Below, in pieces: positions 9,861 to 18,531 of a stretch of DNA of 64,000 nucleotides. Under the pieces are notes generated by a model. The model was not told the origin of the DNA. It worked only from the letters and a program-made list of their open reading frames with translations, and ran no database searches. This stretch comes from Knoellia sp. p5-6-4. GTDB taxonomy: Bacteria > Actinomycetota > Actinomycetes > Actinomycetales > Dermatophilaceae. Numbering within the stretch: the first letter of the stretch is position 1; each line of letters starts with the position of its first letter. The stretch is taken from positions 1,166,855-1,230,854 of the forward strand of contig NZ_JARGZF010000002.1 in NCBI RefSeq assembly GCF_029222705.1. Reading direction: 5' to 3'. Made by a program: the position numbers and the translations under genes.

Positions 9861-11579
9861 ATGCACACGCCACTGACCCACGACCCCGGAGCCCCGGACA
9901 CCCGGGGCCCGTTGCGGTTCCTGCTGTGGCTCGCCTTGCAGCAGTGGCGGATCCAGCTGCTCGTCCTGCTCGCCGGGGCGACCTGGATGGTGTCGCTGGC
10001 GCTCATGCCCGCGGCCGTCGGCAACGGCATCGACGAGGGCATCGTCCCGGGAGACTGGAGCGGGCTGGCTCGCTGGGCCCTGGTGATCACCGGGCTCGGC
10101 GCCCTCGCTGCGGCGGCCGGCGCGACCCGGCACTACCTCGCGGTGCACAACTGGCTCGAGGGCTCCTACCGCAGCGCGCGGCTCACGGCGCGGGGCATCG
10201 AGCAGGCGGGGCCCGCCCTGACCCGCACCATCCCCGCCGGTGAGGTCATCGCCGTCTTCGCCAACGACGTCATGCGCATCGGCGGCCTGTTCGACGTCGC
10301 CGGCCGCTTCACCGGCGCGCTCGCGAGCTACGTCGTGGTGGGCTCGATCCTCCTGGCCGCCTCGCCGCCCCTGGGCTGGCTGGTGCTCGTCGGCGGGCCC
10401 GTGCTGCTCTCGTGCCTGTCCTTCATCGTCCGCCCGCTGCAGCGCCGCCAGGCCGACCAGCGCGAGCAGACCGGCCGGCTCACCACCCTCGGCGCCGACA
10501 CCGTGGCGGGCCTGCGGGTGCTGCGCGGCATCGGCGGCGAGCAGACCTTCCTGCGCCGCTACGAGGAGCAGTCGCAGCAGGTGCGGCGCGTCGGGGTGCG
10601 GGTGGCCGGCGTCCAGGCGGCCCTGGACTCGGCACAGGTGCTGCTCCCCGGGGTCTTCGTGGTGCTGGTGACGTGGATCGGCGCGCGGTTCGCGCTCGAC
10701 GGCCGCATCACCGCCGGCCAGCTCGTGGCCTTCTACGGGTATGCCGCGTTCCTCACCATGCCCCTGCGCACCGTCACCGAGTTCGTCGACCGCTTCATCC
10801 GGGCGCACATCGCCGCCCGGAAGGTGCTGCGGATCCTGGCCGTCGAGCCCGACCAGGAGCCAGGTGTCTCCGACGAGGCCCCCTCGCCGGAGACGTCGGG
10901 CGACCTCGTCGACCCGCTCTCCGGGGTCCGCGTGCGCGCGGGAGCCCTGACCGCCCTGGTCTCCGCCCGACCGGAGGAGACCGCGGCGATCGCCGACCGG
11001 CTGGGTCGGCACGGGCCCGGACGCCACGAGACGACCTGGGACGGTCAGCGCCTGGACGCACTCCCCCTTGCCGAGGTGCGCCGCCGCATCGTCGTCAGCG
11101 AGGCCGACCCGCGCCTGTTCACCGGAACACTGCGCGAGGGGCTGCTCGCCGGCCGGGCCGGCACCCCCGACCAGCAGGTGCACGCGGTGCTCGAGGTGGC
11201 CAGCGCGCTCGACGTGCTCGAGGCGGTGCCCGACGGCCTCGACGGGCTCGTCGAGGAGCGCGGCCGCTCCTACTCCGGCGGCCAGCGCCAGCGGCTCGCC
11301 CTGGCCCGGGCGCTGCTGGCCGACCCCGAGGTGCTCGTGCTCGTCGAGCCCACCAGCGCGGTCGACGCGCACACCGAGGCACGCATCGCCAGCCGCCTCG
11401 CGGTGGCCCGCAGGGGCCGCACCACCGTCGTCACCACGGCCAGCCCGCTGGTGCTCGGCGGGGCCGACGAGGTGCTCCTCGTCGAGGACGGGGTGGTGAC
11501 CGCCACCGGAACCCACCACGAGCTGCTGGCCGGGCACCCGGCATACCGCTCGATCGTGACCCGCGGGGAGGAGGACTGA
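9861..11579 (+). CDS. ABC exporter half-transporter A (degenerate Walker motifs, intact signature)
   Basis: A 572-residue type IV ABC exporter subunit: six TM helices (about 20-320) and an NBD (about 350-572). The signature YSGGQRQRLALARAL (471-485) is intact. The Walker A position reads ALVSARPEET instead of GxxGxGKS, Walker B is VLVLVEP (Asp replaced by Val at 495), the Q-loop Gln is Glu (VVSEAD) and the switch His is lost (TTAS). It is paired with the next gene, which begins one base after the stop. This subunit can donate only the signature of a composite ATP site. The substrate is unknown. TACCGT lies 9 bases before the ATG. Confidence 0.9.
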   Translation: MHTPLTHDPGAPDTRGPLRFLLWLALQQWRIQLLVLLAGATWMVSLALMPAAVGNGIDEGIVPGDWSGLARWALVITGLGALAAAAGATRHYLAVHNWLEGSYRSARLTARGIEQAGPALTRTIPAGEVIAVFANDVMRIGGLFDVAGRFTGALASYVVVGSILLAASPPLGWLVLVGGPVLLSCLSFIVRPLQRRQADQREQTGRLTTLGADTVAGLRVLRGIGGEQTFLRRYEEQSQQVRRVGVRVAGVQAALDSAQVLLPGVFVVLVTWIGARFALDGRITAGQLVAFYGYAAFLTMPLRTVTEFVDRFIRAHIAARKVLRILAVEPDQEPGVSDEAPSPETSGDLVDPLSGVRVRAGALTALVSARPEETAAIADRLGRHGPGRHETTWDGQRLDALPLAEVRRRIVVSEADPRLFTGTLREGLLAGRAGTPDQQVHAVLEVASALDVLEAVPDGLDGLVEERGRSYSGGQRQRLALARALLADPEVLVLVEPTSAVDAHTEARIASRLAVARRGRTTVVTTASPLVLGGADEVLLVEDGVVTATGTHHELLAGHPAYRSIVTRGEED

Positions 11580-11580
11580 C

Positions 11581-13389
11581 ATGGGCATGGTGACCGACCA
11601 CGCGCGGCGGACGCTGCCGATCGCCGACACGGCCGCCGTCGTGCGGCACACGCGCGGGCTCGTCCGGCAGCACCGGCGCTACCTGTCCGTCGTGCTCGGC
11701 CTGCACGCCCTCGCGGCGCTGGCCGCCCTCGCCGGGCCGTGGCTCGTCGGCCGCCTCGTCGACACGGTGACCGGCGACGGCACGCTGGCCGAGGTCGACC
11801 GGCTCGCCATGATGCTGGCCGGTGCGGTGGTGCTCCAGACCGGCCTCACCTGGGCGGCCCGGCGCGCCTCGCTGGTGCTCGGCGAGACCGTCTTCGCCGA
11901 GCTGCGCGAGCAGTTCATCGGCCGCGCGGTGAACCTGCCGCTGTCGACGGTCGAGCGCGCCGGCACGGGCGACCTCGTCGCGCGGACCACCAACGACGTC
12001 GAGGCCCTCTCGCACGTCGTGCGGTTCGGCATCCCGTCGATCTTCGTCGCCGCCGTCACCATCGTCATGACGGTGGTGGCCGCGCTGCTGACCTCACCGC
12101 TGGCCACCTTGCCGATGCTGCTCGGCCTGCCGTTCTACTGGTTCTCGACCCGGCGCTACCTGCGCTTCGCCGGCAAGGGGTACCTGTGGGAGCGCGCCAC
12201 CTACGCCAGCCTCAACGGGGTCGTCTCCGAGACGGTCGACGGCGCCCGCACCATCGACGCGCTCTCGCTCGGCCCGGCCCGTCGGCGCCGGTTCGAGGAG
12301 AGCCTCGGCGACTGCTTCGAGGCCGAGCGCTACACCCTAGGCCTGCGGCTGCGGTGGTTCCCCTTCGTCGAGCTCGGCTACTTCTTCCCCGTCGCCGGCT
12401 CGGTGCTGTGGGGTGGCTGGCTGGCGATGAACGGCCACATCACCGCCGGCGCGGCCACCGCCGTCACCCTCTACATCCACCAGATGGTGGGACCGCTCGA
12501 CGAGGTGCTCATGTGGCTCGACGAGATCCAGGTGGGCGCCACCTCGCTCGCCCGCGTCATCGGCGTGGGCGAAGTGCCACCGGACCGCTTGGCCACCGGG
12601 GCGCGCCCGGACGGGGACCGGCTCGACGTCGAGGACGTGCACTACGCCTACCGCAGCGGCCGCGACGTGCTGCGCGGGGTCAGCCTCGACCTCCGGCCCG
12701 GCGAGCGCCTCGCCATCGTCGGCCCGTCCGGCGCGGGCAAGTCGACGCTGGGCCGCCTCATGGCCGGCATCGACGGCCCCCGCACGGGTGTGGTCTCGGT
12801 GGGCGGCGTGCCGCTGGTCGACCTCGAGCTCGGCGACCTGCGCACCCAGGTGGCCCTGGTGACCCAGGAGCACCACGTCTTCGTCGGCACGCTGGCCGAC
12901 AACCTGCTGCTGGCCCGCCCGGGCGCCGACCGGGGCACCCTGCTCGCGGCGCTCACGGCGGTCGACGCCGCCGGCTGGGCGCTGGCACTGCCCGACGGCC
13001 TCGACACGGTGGTGGGCAGCGGCGGCCACCGGCTCAGCGAGGCGCAGGCCCAGCAGGTGGCCCTGGCCCGGCTGGTGCTGGCCGACCCGCACACCCTGGT
13101 GCTCGACGAGGCGACCTCGCTGCTCGACCCCCGCGCGGCCCGACACCTCGAGCGCTCACTGGCCGCGGTGGTCGAGGGCCGCACCGTGGTCGCGATCGCC
13201 CACCGGCTGCACACGGCCCACGACGCCGACCGGGTCGCGGTGGTCGAGGACGGCCTGGTCAGCGAGATCGGCGCCCATGACGAGCTGCTGGCCGCCGAGG
13301 GGCCGTATGCCGCGCTGTGGCACTCGTGGCGCGACGAGCGTTCCCGGACTGCCGACCGACCTGCGAAAAAAGTTCCGTACCGCACGTAA
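11581..13389 (+). CDS. ABC exporter half-transporter B (intact Walker motifs, degenerate signature)
   Basis: A 602-residue partner of the preceding subunit. TM domain at about 30-320; NBD with Walker A GPSGAGKST (381-389), Q-loop VTQEHH, Walker B TLVLDEA (505-511) and switch His in IAHRLH (about 541), all intact. The signature is LSEAQAQQVALARL rather than LSGGQ. Together the two proteins should make one competent ATP site (Walker motifs from B, signature from A) and one fully degenerate site. Multidrug, lipid or peptide exporters of this heterodimeric type are common; no specificity is visible. A large hairpin terminator follows. Confidence 0.92.
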   Translation: MGMVTDHARRTLPIADTAAVVRHTRGLVRQHRRYLSVVLGLHALAALAALAGPWLVGRLVDTVTGDGTLAEVDRLAMMLAGAVVLQTGLTWAARRASLVLGETVFAELREQFIGRAVNLPLSTVERAGTGDLVARTTNDVEALSHVVRFGIPSIFVAAVTIVMTVVAALLTSPLATLPMLLGLPFYWFSTRRYLRFAGKGYLWERATYASLNGVVSETVDGARTIDALSLGPARRRRFEESLGDCFEAERYTLGLRLRWFPFVELGYFFPVAGSVLWGGWLAMNGHITAGAATAVTLYIHQMVGPLDEVLMWLDEIQVGATSLARVIGVGEVPPDRLATGARPDGDRLDVEDVHYAYRSGRDVLRGVSLDLRPGERLAIVGPSGAGKSTLGRLMAGIDGPRTGVVSVGGVPLVDLELGDLRTQVALVTQEHHVFVGTLADNLLLARPGADRGTLLAALTAVDAAGWALALPDGLDTVVGSGGHRLSEAQAQQVALARLVLADPHTLVLDEATSLLDPRAARHLERSLAAVVEGRTVVAIAHRLHTAHDADRVAVVEDGLVSEIGAHDELLAAEGPYAALWHSWRDERSRTADRPAKKVPYRT

Positions 13390-13414
13390 CCCGCGTCACA
13401 GCACCCTCGTTGTG

Positions 13415-13476
13415 CTGGGTGGTGCGGCTGGAGAACCATCCCCGGCTCATCTCCAGCCGCACCCACCTCCACCCAG
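13415..13476 (+). terminator. Hairpin terminator after the ABC exporter
   Basis: Perfect 14-bp inverted repeat (GGTGCGGCTGGAGA at 13421-13434 with its complement at 13450-13463; 15-base loop). Outer arms CTGGGTGG (13415) and CCACCCAG (13469) could extend it. There is no U tract, as is usual in high-GC actinobacteria. A smaller repeat, CAGCAC/GTGCTG, lies at 13399-13417. Confidence 0.65.
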
Positions 13477-13655
13477 CCCGCATGAGCGCCCCTGTGCCGC
13501 AGCGGAATACACCTGTTGCGCTCCGCGTTGTCCGAGGCAGAATGGTCCTGACCCGTCAGGGGGGCGGTCGGCCGGACGGGACCCGGTCGACCCCAACGCC
13601 ACAAGACCCGGTTCGCCGCGGTGGCGGACCGGACTGGACGCAGGAGGTGTTTCTG

Positions 13656-14138
13656 GTGGCTGTTGTCTTCGATCCCTTCCGTGAGATGGACCGGCTCACC
13701 GCCCAGATGTGGGGCGGCCCGTCGGCGACGCGGGCACCGCGCTGGATGCCGATGGACCTCTACCGAGCCGGCGACCACTACGTCGTCAACATCGACCTGC
13801 CCGGCGTCGACCCGGGCTCGATCGACGTCGACATGGACGGGAACACCCTCACGGTGCGCGCGGAGCGCACGCTGCGCGGCGAGGAGCAGGCCGAGTGGAT
13901 CGCCCAGGAGCGGCCGTCGGGCAGCTACATGCGCCAGCTCAGCCTGGGCGAGGGGCTCGACCTCGAGAACATCCACGCCCACTACGAGAACGGCGTGCTC
14001 TCGATGACCATCCCGGTCTCGGAGAAGGCCAAGCCCCGCAAGATCGAGGTGCAGAGCCGTGGCGGCCAGCAGCAGATCGGCGCCTCGGAGGGCCGCGCGG
14101 CCAGCACCGAGACGGTCGAGGGCAGCGTGTCGAGCTGA
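13656..14138 (+). CDS. Small heat shock protein (Hsp20/alpha-crystallin)
   Basis: A 160-residue holdase chaperone. The alpha-crystallin domain covers about residues 30-125 (LYRAGDHYVVNIDLPGVDP; LTVRAERT; ending NGVLSMTIPVSE with the strand-bridging motif, then KPRKIEV). The short N-terminal arm MAVVFDPFREMDRL and the Gln/Ser-rich tail are typical. GTG 13656 has AGGAGG 8 bases upstream. I looked for HAIR and CIRCE elements upstream and saw neither, so its heat control is not visible. Confidence 0.93.
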   Translation: MAVVFDPFREMDRLTAQMWGGPSATRAPRWMPMDLYRAGDHYVVNIDLPGVDPGSIDVDMDGNTLTVRAERTLRGEEQAEWIAQERPSGSYMRQLSLGEGLDLENIHAHYENGVLSMTIPVSEKAKPRKIEVQSRGGQQQIGASEGRAASTETVEGSVSS

Positions 14139-14146
14139 CCCGCAGC

Positions 14147-14180
14147 GAGGAGGGGCCCGGCAGCAACCGGGCCCCTCCTC
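14147..14180. terminator. Bidirectional terminator between hsp20 and the GMC gene
   Basis: Perfect 14-bp stem (GAGGAGGGGCCCGG and its complement) with loop CAGCAA, between two convergent genes. Confidence 0.8.
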
Positions 14181-14211
14181 TGCCCAACCTGGTCAGGCCT
14201 GTCCGGCCAGC

Positions 14212-15909
14212 TCAGGCCTGCGCGCTCTCGTGCGTGAACCTCGGCACGGCAGGTCGCTGCGCCCGCACGGGCTCGAGCCGCTGGTAGGCCTCGCCCTGGG
14301 CCGGCCGCGGGTCGGGCTCGCCCCGGTTGGGCCACAGCGACATGGCCCGCTCAGCCTGGGCGGTGATGGTCAGCGACGGGTTGACGCCGAGGTTCGCCGA
14401 GACCGCCGAGCCGTCGACGACGTGCAGCCCGGGGTAGCCCCAGACCCGGTGGTAGGGGTCGACGACCCCCTGCTCGCGGTCGGCTCCGATGACCGCGCCG
14501 CCGAGGAAGTGGGCGGTCATCGGCACGTCGACGATCTCGCCGAGCGAGCTGCCAGGGAAGGCCCGCAGCCCCGTGGCCTGCGACAGGCGCCGGGCGAGCG
14601 CGACGATCGAGCGGTGCCCTGCCGGGATCCACGTGGGGTTCGGCTCGCCGTGGCCCTGGCGCGAGGTCAGGGTGCGGCGACCGAGCAGCCCCCGGCGCCC
14701 GGAGACGGTCAGCGAGTTGTCGCGGCTCTGCATGACGAGCCCGATGACCGTGCGCTCGCTCCAGCGGTACAGCGACAGCGAGCGGAGGAAGACCACCGGG
14801 TGGCGCACGGCCTCCAGGAGGAACTTCACCGGCCGCGGCACCGACCCTCCTCCGTCGACGAGGATGGTCGCGAGCGCACCCATGGCGTTGGAGCCCTTGC
14901 CGTAGCGCACGTTCTCGACGTGGGTGTCGGGCGCCGGGTGGAACGAGGAGGTGATGGCCACACCCTTGGTGACGTCGACCCCCTCGGGCGCCTTCTGCAG
15001 CATCGCACCCCCGAGGGCCTCGGAGTTGGTGCGGGTCAGGTGACCGAGACGGCCGGACAGCGCCGGCAGGGCACCGGTGTCCTTGAGCGTGTGGAGCAGC
15101 CGCTGGGTGCCCCAGGCGCCTGCCGCGAAGACCACCTGGTCGGCGGTGACGGTGCGCCGGTGCCTGCGCAGCCAGGCGCCGGTCGCCTCGGTCGTGACCC
15201 GGTATGCCGTGCCGCCCGGCTCCGGGCGCACGTCCACCACGGTGCGCATCGGCTCCACGGTGGCGCCTAGACGCTCGGCGAGCGCGAGGTAGTTCTTCAC
15301 CAGGGTGTTCTTGGCGCCAACCCGGCACCCGACCATGCAGTTGCCGCACTCGGTGCAGCCGGTGCGGTCCGGGCCGGCCCCGCCGAAGTACGGGTCGGGG
15401 ACCTGGACCCCCGGCGCACCGAAGAAGACGCCGACGGGCGTCTTGCGGAAGGTGTCGGCCACCCCGAGGTCCTCGGCGGTCTGGCGCATGACCTGCTCGA
15501 CCGGGCCCTCGCAGGGGTTGGTGACGACGCCGAGCATGCTGGAGGCCACCCGGTAGTGCGGCGCGAGCTCGGACTGCCAGTCGGTGATGTCACGCCACTG
15601 CGGGTCACGGAAGAAAGGCGTGGGCGGCACGTAGAGCGTGTTGGCGTAGTTGAGCGAGCCGCCACCGACCCCCGCCCCGGCGAGCACCACGACGTCCGGG
15701 AGGCGGTGGATGCGCTGGACCCCGAAGCACTTCAGCCGCGGGGCCCAGAAGTAGCGACGCAGGTTCCACGAGGTCTTGGCGAAGTCCTCGTCGGCGAACC
15801 GGCGTCCCGACTCGATGACGTGGACGCAGTAGCCCTTCTCCGCCAGCCGCAGGGCGCTGACCGAGCCGCCGAAACCCGAGCCGACGACGACGACGTCGTA
15901 GTCGCTCAC
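14212..15909 (-). CDS. FAD-dependent GMC oxidoreductase (ChoD-like)
   Basis: A 565-residue flavoprotein. The N-terminal FAD loop is VVVGSGFGGSVSALRLAEKG (residues 7-26). A Cys-rich stretch has C185, C188, C191 and C195 (GCTECGNCMVGC), and the C-terminal GMC signature is HVVDGSAVSANLGVNPSLTI. It resembles the protein annotated as cholesterol oxidase ChoD in M. tuberculosis, which also lies next to guaB3, but steroid activity is not shown by sequence. GTG 15909 overlaps the stop of the aldehyde dehydrogenase gene (GTGA), so the two are coupled. An oxidoreductase acting on an alcohol whose aldehyde product feeds the upstream enzyme is a reasonable inference. Confidence 0.85.
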   Translation of the reverse strand: MSDYDVVVVGSGFGGSVSALRLAEKGYCVHVIESGRRFADEDFAKTSWNLRRYFWAPRLKCFGVQRIHRLPDVVVLAGAGVGGGSLNYANTLYVPPTPFFRDPQWRDITDWQSELAPHYRVASSMLGVVTNPCEGPVEQVMRQTAEDLGVADTFRKTPVGVFFGAPGVQVPDPYFGGAGPDRTGCTECGNCMVGCRVGAKNTLVKNYLALAERLGATVEPMRTVVDVRPEPGGTAYRVTTEATGAWLRRHRRTVTADQVVFAAGAWGTQRLLHTLKDTGALPALSGRLGHLTRTNSEALGGAMLQKAPEGVDVTKGVAITSSFHPAPDTHVENVRYGKGSNAMGALATILVDGGGSVPRPVKFLLEAVRHPVVFLRSLSLYRWSERTVIGLVMQSRDNSLTVSGRRGLLGRRTLTSRQGHGEPNPTWIPAGHRSIVALARRLSQATGLRAFPGSSLGEIVDVPMTAHFLGGAVIGADREQGVVDPYHRVWGYPGLHVVDGSAVSANLGVNPSLTITAQAERAMSLWPNRGEPDPRPAQGEAYQRLEPVRAQRPAVPRFTHESAQA

Positions 15910-17498
15910 GGGCGGCCCACAGCCTTCAGCACCCGCAGCGCCGCCGTCATGCCCTTGACCCAGGTCTGCTCGGACATGCCGAGGAACGGCCGCAGGGGCA
16001 CCAGGCGCTGCACGGCCACGGTCTGGGACTCGGTGTACTTCATGATCCCCTCGGCGCCGTGCCGGCGGGAGACGCCGGAGGCCCTCATCCCGCCCATCGG
16101 GGCAGCCACGCTGCCCCAGGCGGCGCCGTAGGGCTCGTTGATGTTGACCGTGCCGGCGGTGATCTGTGCCGCGAGGCGGCGACCGCGCCGCACGTCGCGG
16201 GTGTACACCGAGGCGTTGAGGCCGTAGTCGCTGTCGTTGGCCAGCCGGACGGCCTCCTCGTCGGAGCCCACCTCGAAGATGCTGACCACTGGGCCGAACG
16301 TCTCCTCGTCACGGCAGGCCATGGCCGCGGTGACCCCGGTGAGCACCGTGGGCTCGTACACGAACGGACCCACGTCGGGGCGAGCCCTGCCGCCGGTCAG
16401 CACGGTGGCACCCTTGGAGCGGGCGTCCTCGACGTGCGCCTGCACCCGGGCCAGCTGCTCGGCCGAGACCAGGGAGCCCATGTCGGCTCCGAAGGACAGG
16501 TCGGCGCCGAGGCGCATGCCCTTCACGGCCTCGACGAAGCGCTCGGTGAACTCCGCTGCGACCGCCCGGTGGACGAGGATGCGCTCCTTGGAGATGCACA
16601 GCTGGCCCGCCGAGGCGAAGCAGCCTCGCACCGCGCCCTCGACCGCGCGCCCGAGGTCGGCGTCCTCGGCGATGTACATGCTGTTCTTGCCGCCGAGCTC
16701 GAGGCTGGCCCCGACGAGCCGCGCCCCGGCCGACGCGGCGACGTGGCGTCCGACGGCCGTGGAACCGGTGAAGCTCACGTAGTCGGTGAGGTCGACGACC
16801 GCCTGCCCCACGGTGGGCCCGTCCCCGAGCACGACCTGCAGCACCGACTCGGGCAGCCCCGCCTCGGTCAGCATCGCCACCGCCTGGAGCGCCGTGAGCG
16901 ACGCCTGCACGTCGGGCCTCAGCACCACGGCGTTGCCCGCCATGAGGGCCGGGATGGCGTCGGAGACCGCCAGCGTCAGCGGGTAGTTCCACGGCGAGAC
17001 GATCCCCACCACACCCTTGGGGTGGTGCAGCTCCCAGGCCTGGGTCAGCACCGGGAAGAGGCCTGGCCGGCGGCGGGCCCGCAGGTGGTCCTTGCCCGTC
17101 CTGGCGTAGTAGCGCGATACCAGCGCGACGTCGGCGACCTCCTCGAAGGCCTGGCGCCGGGTCTTGCCCGACTCGAGCTGCACGAGGTCGAGCAGCTCCG
17201 CCTGCCGGTCTAGCACGAGGTCGTGGTAGCGCAGGAGCACCCGCTCCCGCACGTGCATCGGCGTGCGGGCCCAGGCCCGCTGGGCGTTGCGCGCCTGGTC
17301 GACGGCGGCCTGCACGTCCCGGGGGGTCGACATCGGCAGCGAGGCCAGCGGTGCTCCACCCATGGGCGAGCGGGTCAGGCGGTGCTCGGCCCGCGGGGAG
17401 CACACCACGCGCGCGGTGAGCCGGCGAGCGAGCGCCGGGTCCACGGCATACGTCGCAGTGGGGTCGGTTTCCGGGTCAGCCAGGATGTCCGGGGCCAT
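15906..17498 (-). CDS. Aldehyde dehydrogenase, succinate-semialdehyde dehydrogenase type
   Basis: A 530-residue NAD(P)-dependent aldehyde dehydrogenase. Visible motifs are SPWNYPL (catalytic Asn), SFTGSTAVG (nucleotide binding), LELGGKN (catalytic Glu) and GQLCISKERI (nucleophilic Cys). The ETFGPVVS motif and the C-terminus with VNINEPYGA agree with actinobacterial GabD2-like enzymes. ATG 17498 is 6 bases after TACCCT (leaderless). A candidate palindromic operator lies in the -35 region. First gene of a two-gene operon with the GMC oxidoreductase. Succinate semialdehyde as substrate is a family guess. Confidence 0.85.
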   Translation of the reverse strand: MAPDILADPETDPTATYAVDPALARRLTARVVCSPRAEHRLTRSPMGGAPLASLPMSTPRDVQAAVDQARNAQRAWARTPMHVRERVLLRYHDLVLDRQAELLDLVQLESGKTRRQAFEEVADVALVSRYYARTGKDHLRARRRPGLFPVLTQAWELHHPKGVVGIVSPWNYPLTLAVSDAIPALMAGNAVVLRPDVQASLTALQAVAMLTEAGLPESVLQVVLGDGPTVGQAVVDLTDYVSFTGSTAVGRHVAASAGARLVGASLELGGKNSMYIAEDADLGRAVEGAVRGCFASAGQLCISKERILVHRAVAAEFTERFVEAVKGMRLGADLSFGADMGSLVSAEQLARVQAHVEDARSKGATVLTGGRARPDVGPFVYEPTVLTGVTAAMACRDEETFGPVVSIFEVGSDEEAVRLANDSDYGLNASVYTRDVRRGRRLAAQITAGTVNINEPYGAAWGSVAAPMGGMRASGVSRRHGAEGIMKYTESQTVAVQRLVPLRPFLGMSEQTWVKGMTAALRVLKAVGRP

Positions 17499-17545
17499 AG
17501 CGGAAGGGTAGGTCGGCGTCCGCCAATTTACTAGCGGTAAGTTAC
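17499..17545 (-). promoter_or_regulatory. Leaderless promoter and candidate operator of the ALDH-GMC operon
   Basis: TACCCT (17510-17505) is 6 bases before the ATG. In the -35 region lies TTACTAGCGGTAA (17528-17540), a 13-bp imperfect palindrome, overlapping GTAAGTTAC (17537-17545). The same 9-mer is the centre of the palindrome before trhA. A TetR-like repressor site is inferred. Confidence 0.5.
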
Positions 17546-17579
17546 TGGTGAGACACCAGCCACAGCCGGCCGTGGGCCG

Positions 17580-18389
17580 CTAGTGACTCAGGCGCGCCGC
17601 GTGGTCCGGGACCTCGTGCAGGAGGGACCGGTCGGGCCGCACGTAGCCTCGCGACGGCGGCCGGGCGGGCAGCTCGAGGAGGGGCGCCTCGACGTCCTCG
17701 TAGGGGATCCGCGAGAGCAGGTGGGCGATCATGTTGATCCGCGAGCGCCGCTTGTCGTCGCTCTCGACGACGTTCCACCGCGCCTCGGGGATGTCGGTGT
17801 GCACGAGCATCTCGTCCTTGGCCCGCGAGTAGTCCTCCCAGCGCGTGATCGACTCGAGGTCGGTGGTCGAGAGCTTCCACCGGCGCATGGGGTCGGTCAG
17901 CCGCGACTCGAAGCGGCGCTGCTGCTCGACGTCGCTGACCGAGAACCAGTACTTGTGCAGCCGGATGCCGTCCTCGACCAGCATCCGCTCGAAGATCGGG
18001 CACTGGCGCAGGAAGCGCTGGTGCTCATCGGGCGTGCAGTAGCCCAGGACGCGCTCGACGCCGGCGCGGTTGTACCAGCTGCGGTCGAAGAGCACGATCT
18101 CGCCGGCTGCGGGGAGGTGCTCGACGTATCGCTGGAAGTACCACTGGGTGCGCTGCCGCTCGGTCGGCGTGGGCAGCGCGACGATGCGGGCCACGCGAGG
18201 GTTGAGGTACTGCGCCACGCGCTTGATGGTCGAGCCCTTGCCCGCTGCGTCGCGGCCCTCGAACACCACCACGACCCGTTCGCCCTCGCGGCGCACCCAC
18301 TCCTGCACCTTCACGAGCTCGGCCTGCAGCCGGAACAGCTCGGCCTCGTAGACCGACTTCTTCAGCCGCCCGCCGTCCATAGCGCTCAT
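17580..18389 (-). CDS. ppk2: Polyphosphate kinase 2 family protein
   Basis: A 269-residue PPK2: phosphoryl transfer between polyphosphate and nucleoside di- or monophosphates. Walker A GRDAAGKGSTIK (about 45-56), the lid region with arginines (TPTERQRTQWYFQRY) and Walker B FDRSWYNRAGVE are all present; single-domain length fits class I. Start ATG 18389, with another ATG three codons later. It stands alone, flanked by the ALDH promoter and the divergent scyD-like gene. Direction (ATP/GTP synthesis or polyP storage) cannot be read from sequence. Confidence 0.93.
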   Translation of the reverse strand: MSAMDGGRLKKSVYEAELFRLQAELVKVQEWVRREGERVVVVFEGRDAAGKGSTIKRVAQYLNPRVARIVALPTPTERQRTQWYFQRYVEHLPAAGEIVLFDRSWYNRAGVERVLGYCTPDEHQRFLRQCPIFERMLVEDGIRLHKYWFSVSDVEQQRRFESRLTDPMRRWKLSTTDLESITRWEDYSRAKDEMLVHTDIPEARWNVVESDDKRRSRINMIAHLLSRIPYEDVEAPLLELPARPPSRGYVRPDRSLLHEVPDHAARLSH

Positions 18390-18497
18390 GGTGCCACGAC
18401 CTGCGCGGACGGCCTCCGGGATCGCCCCGTGACCGCCGCGTTCGCGCGCTGACTAGGACATCGGGCGGTCCGCCGCCCCCTGCTTCTGCTGGACGCT

Positions 18498-18525
18498 GGG
18501 AGGCATCCCCCACCTCCGAAGGAGG
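18498..18525 (+). promoter_or_regulatory. Possible Shine-Dalgarno switch in the leader of the ScyD-like gene
   Basis: One CCTCC (18513-18517) is flanked by two complements: GGGAGG upstream (18498-18503) and the Shine-Dalgarno GGAGG downstream (18521-18525, GAA loop). The two pairings exclude each other, giving an on/off layout. It is short and GC-rich, so chance is possible. Confidence 0.35.
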
Positions 18526-18531
18526 GCCCCA

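Noticed and set aside
13390..13655. HAIR or CIRCE heat-shock operator before hsp20
   Set aside because: No CTTGAG/CTCAAG pair and no TTAGCACTC repeat found in this interval.
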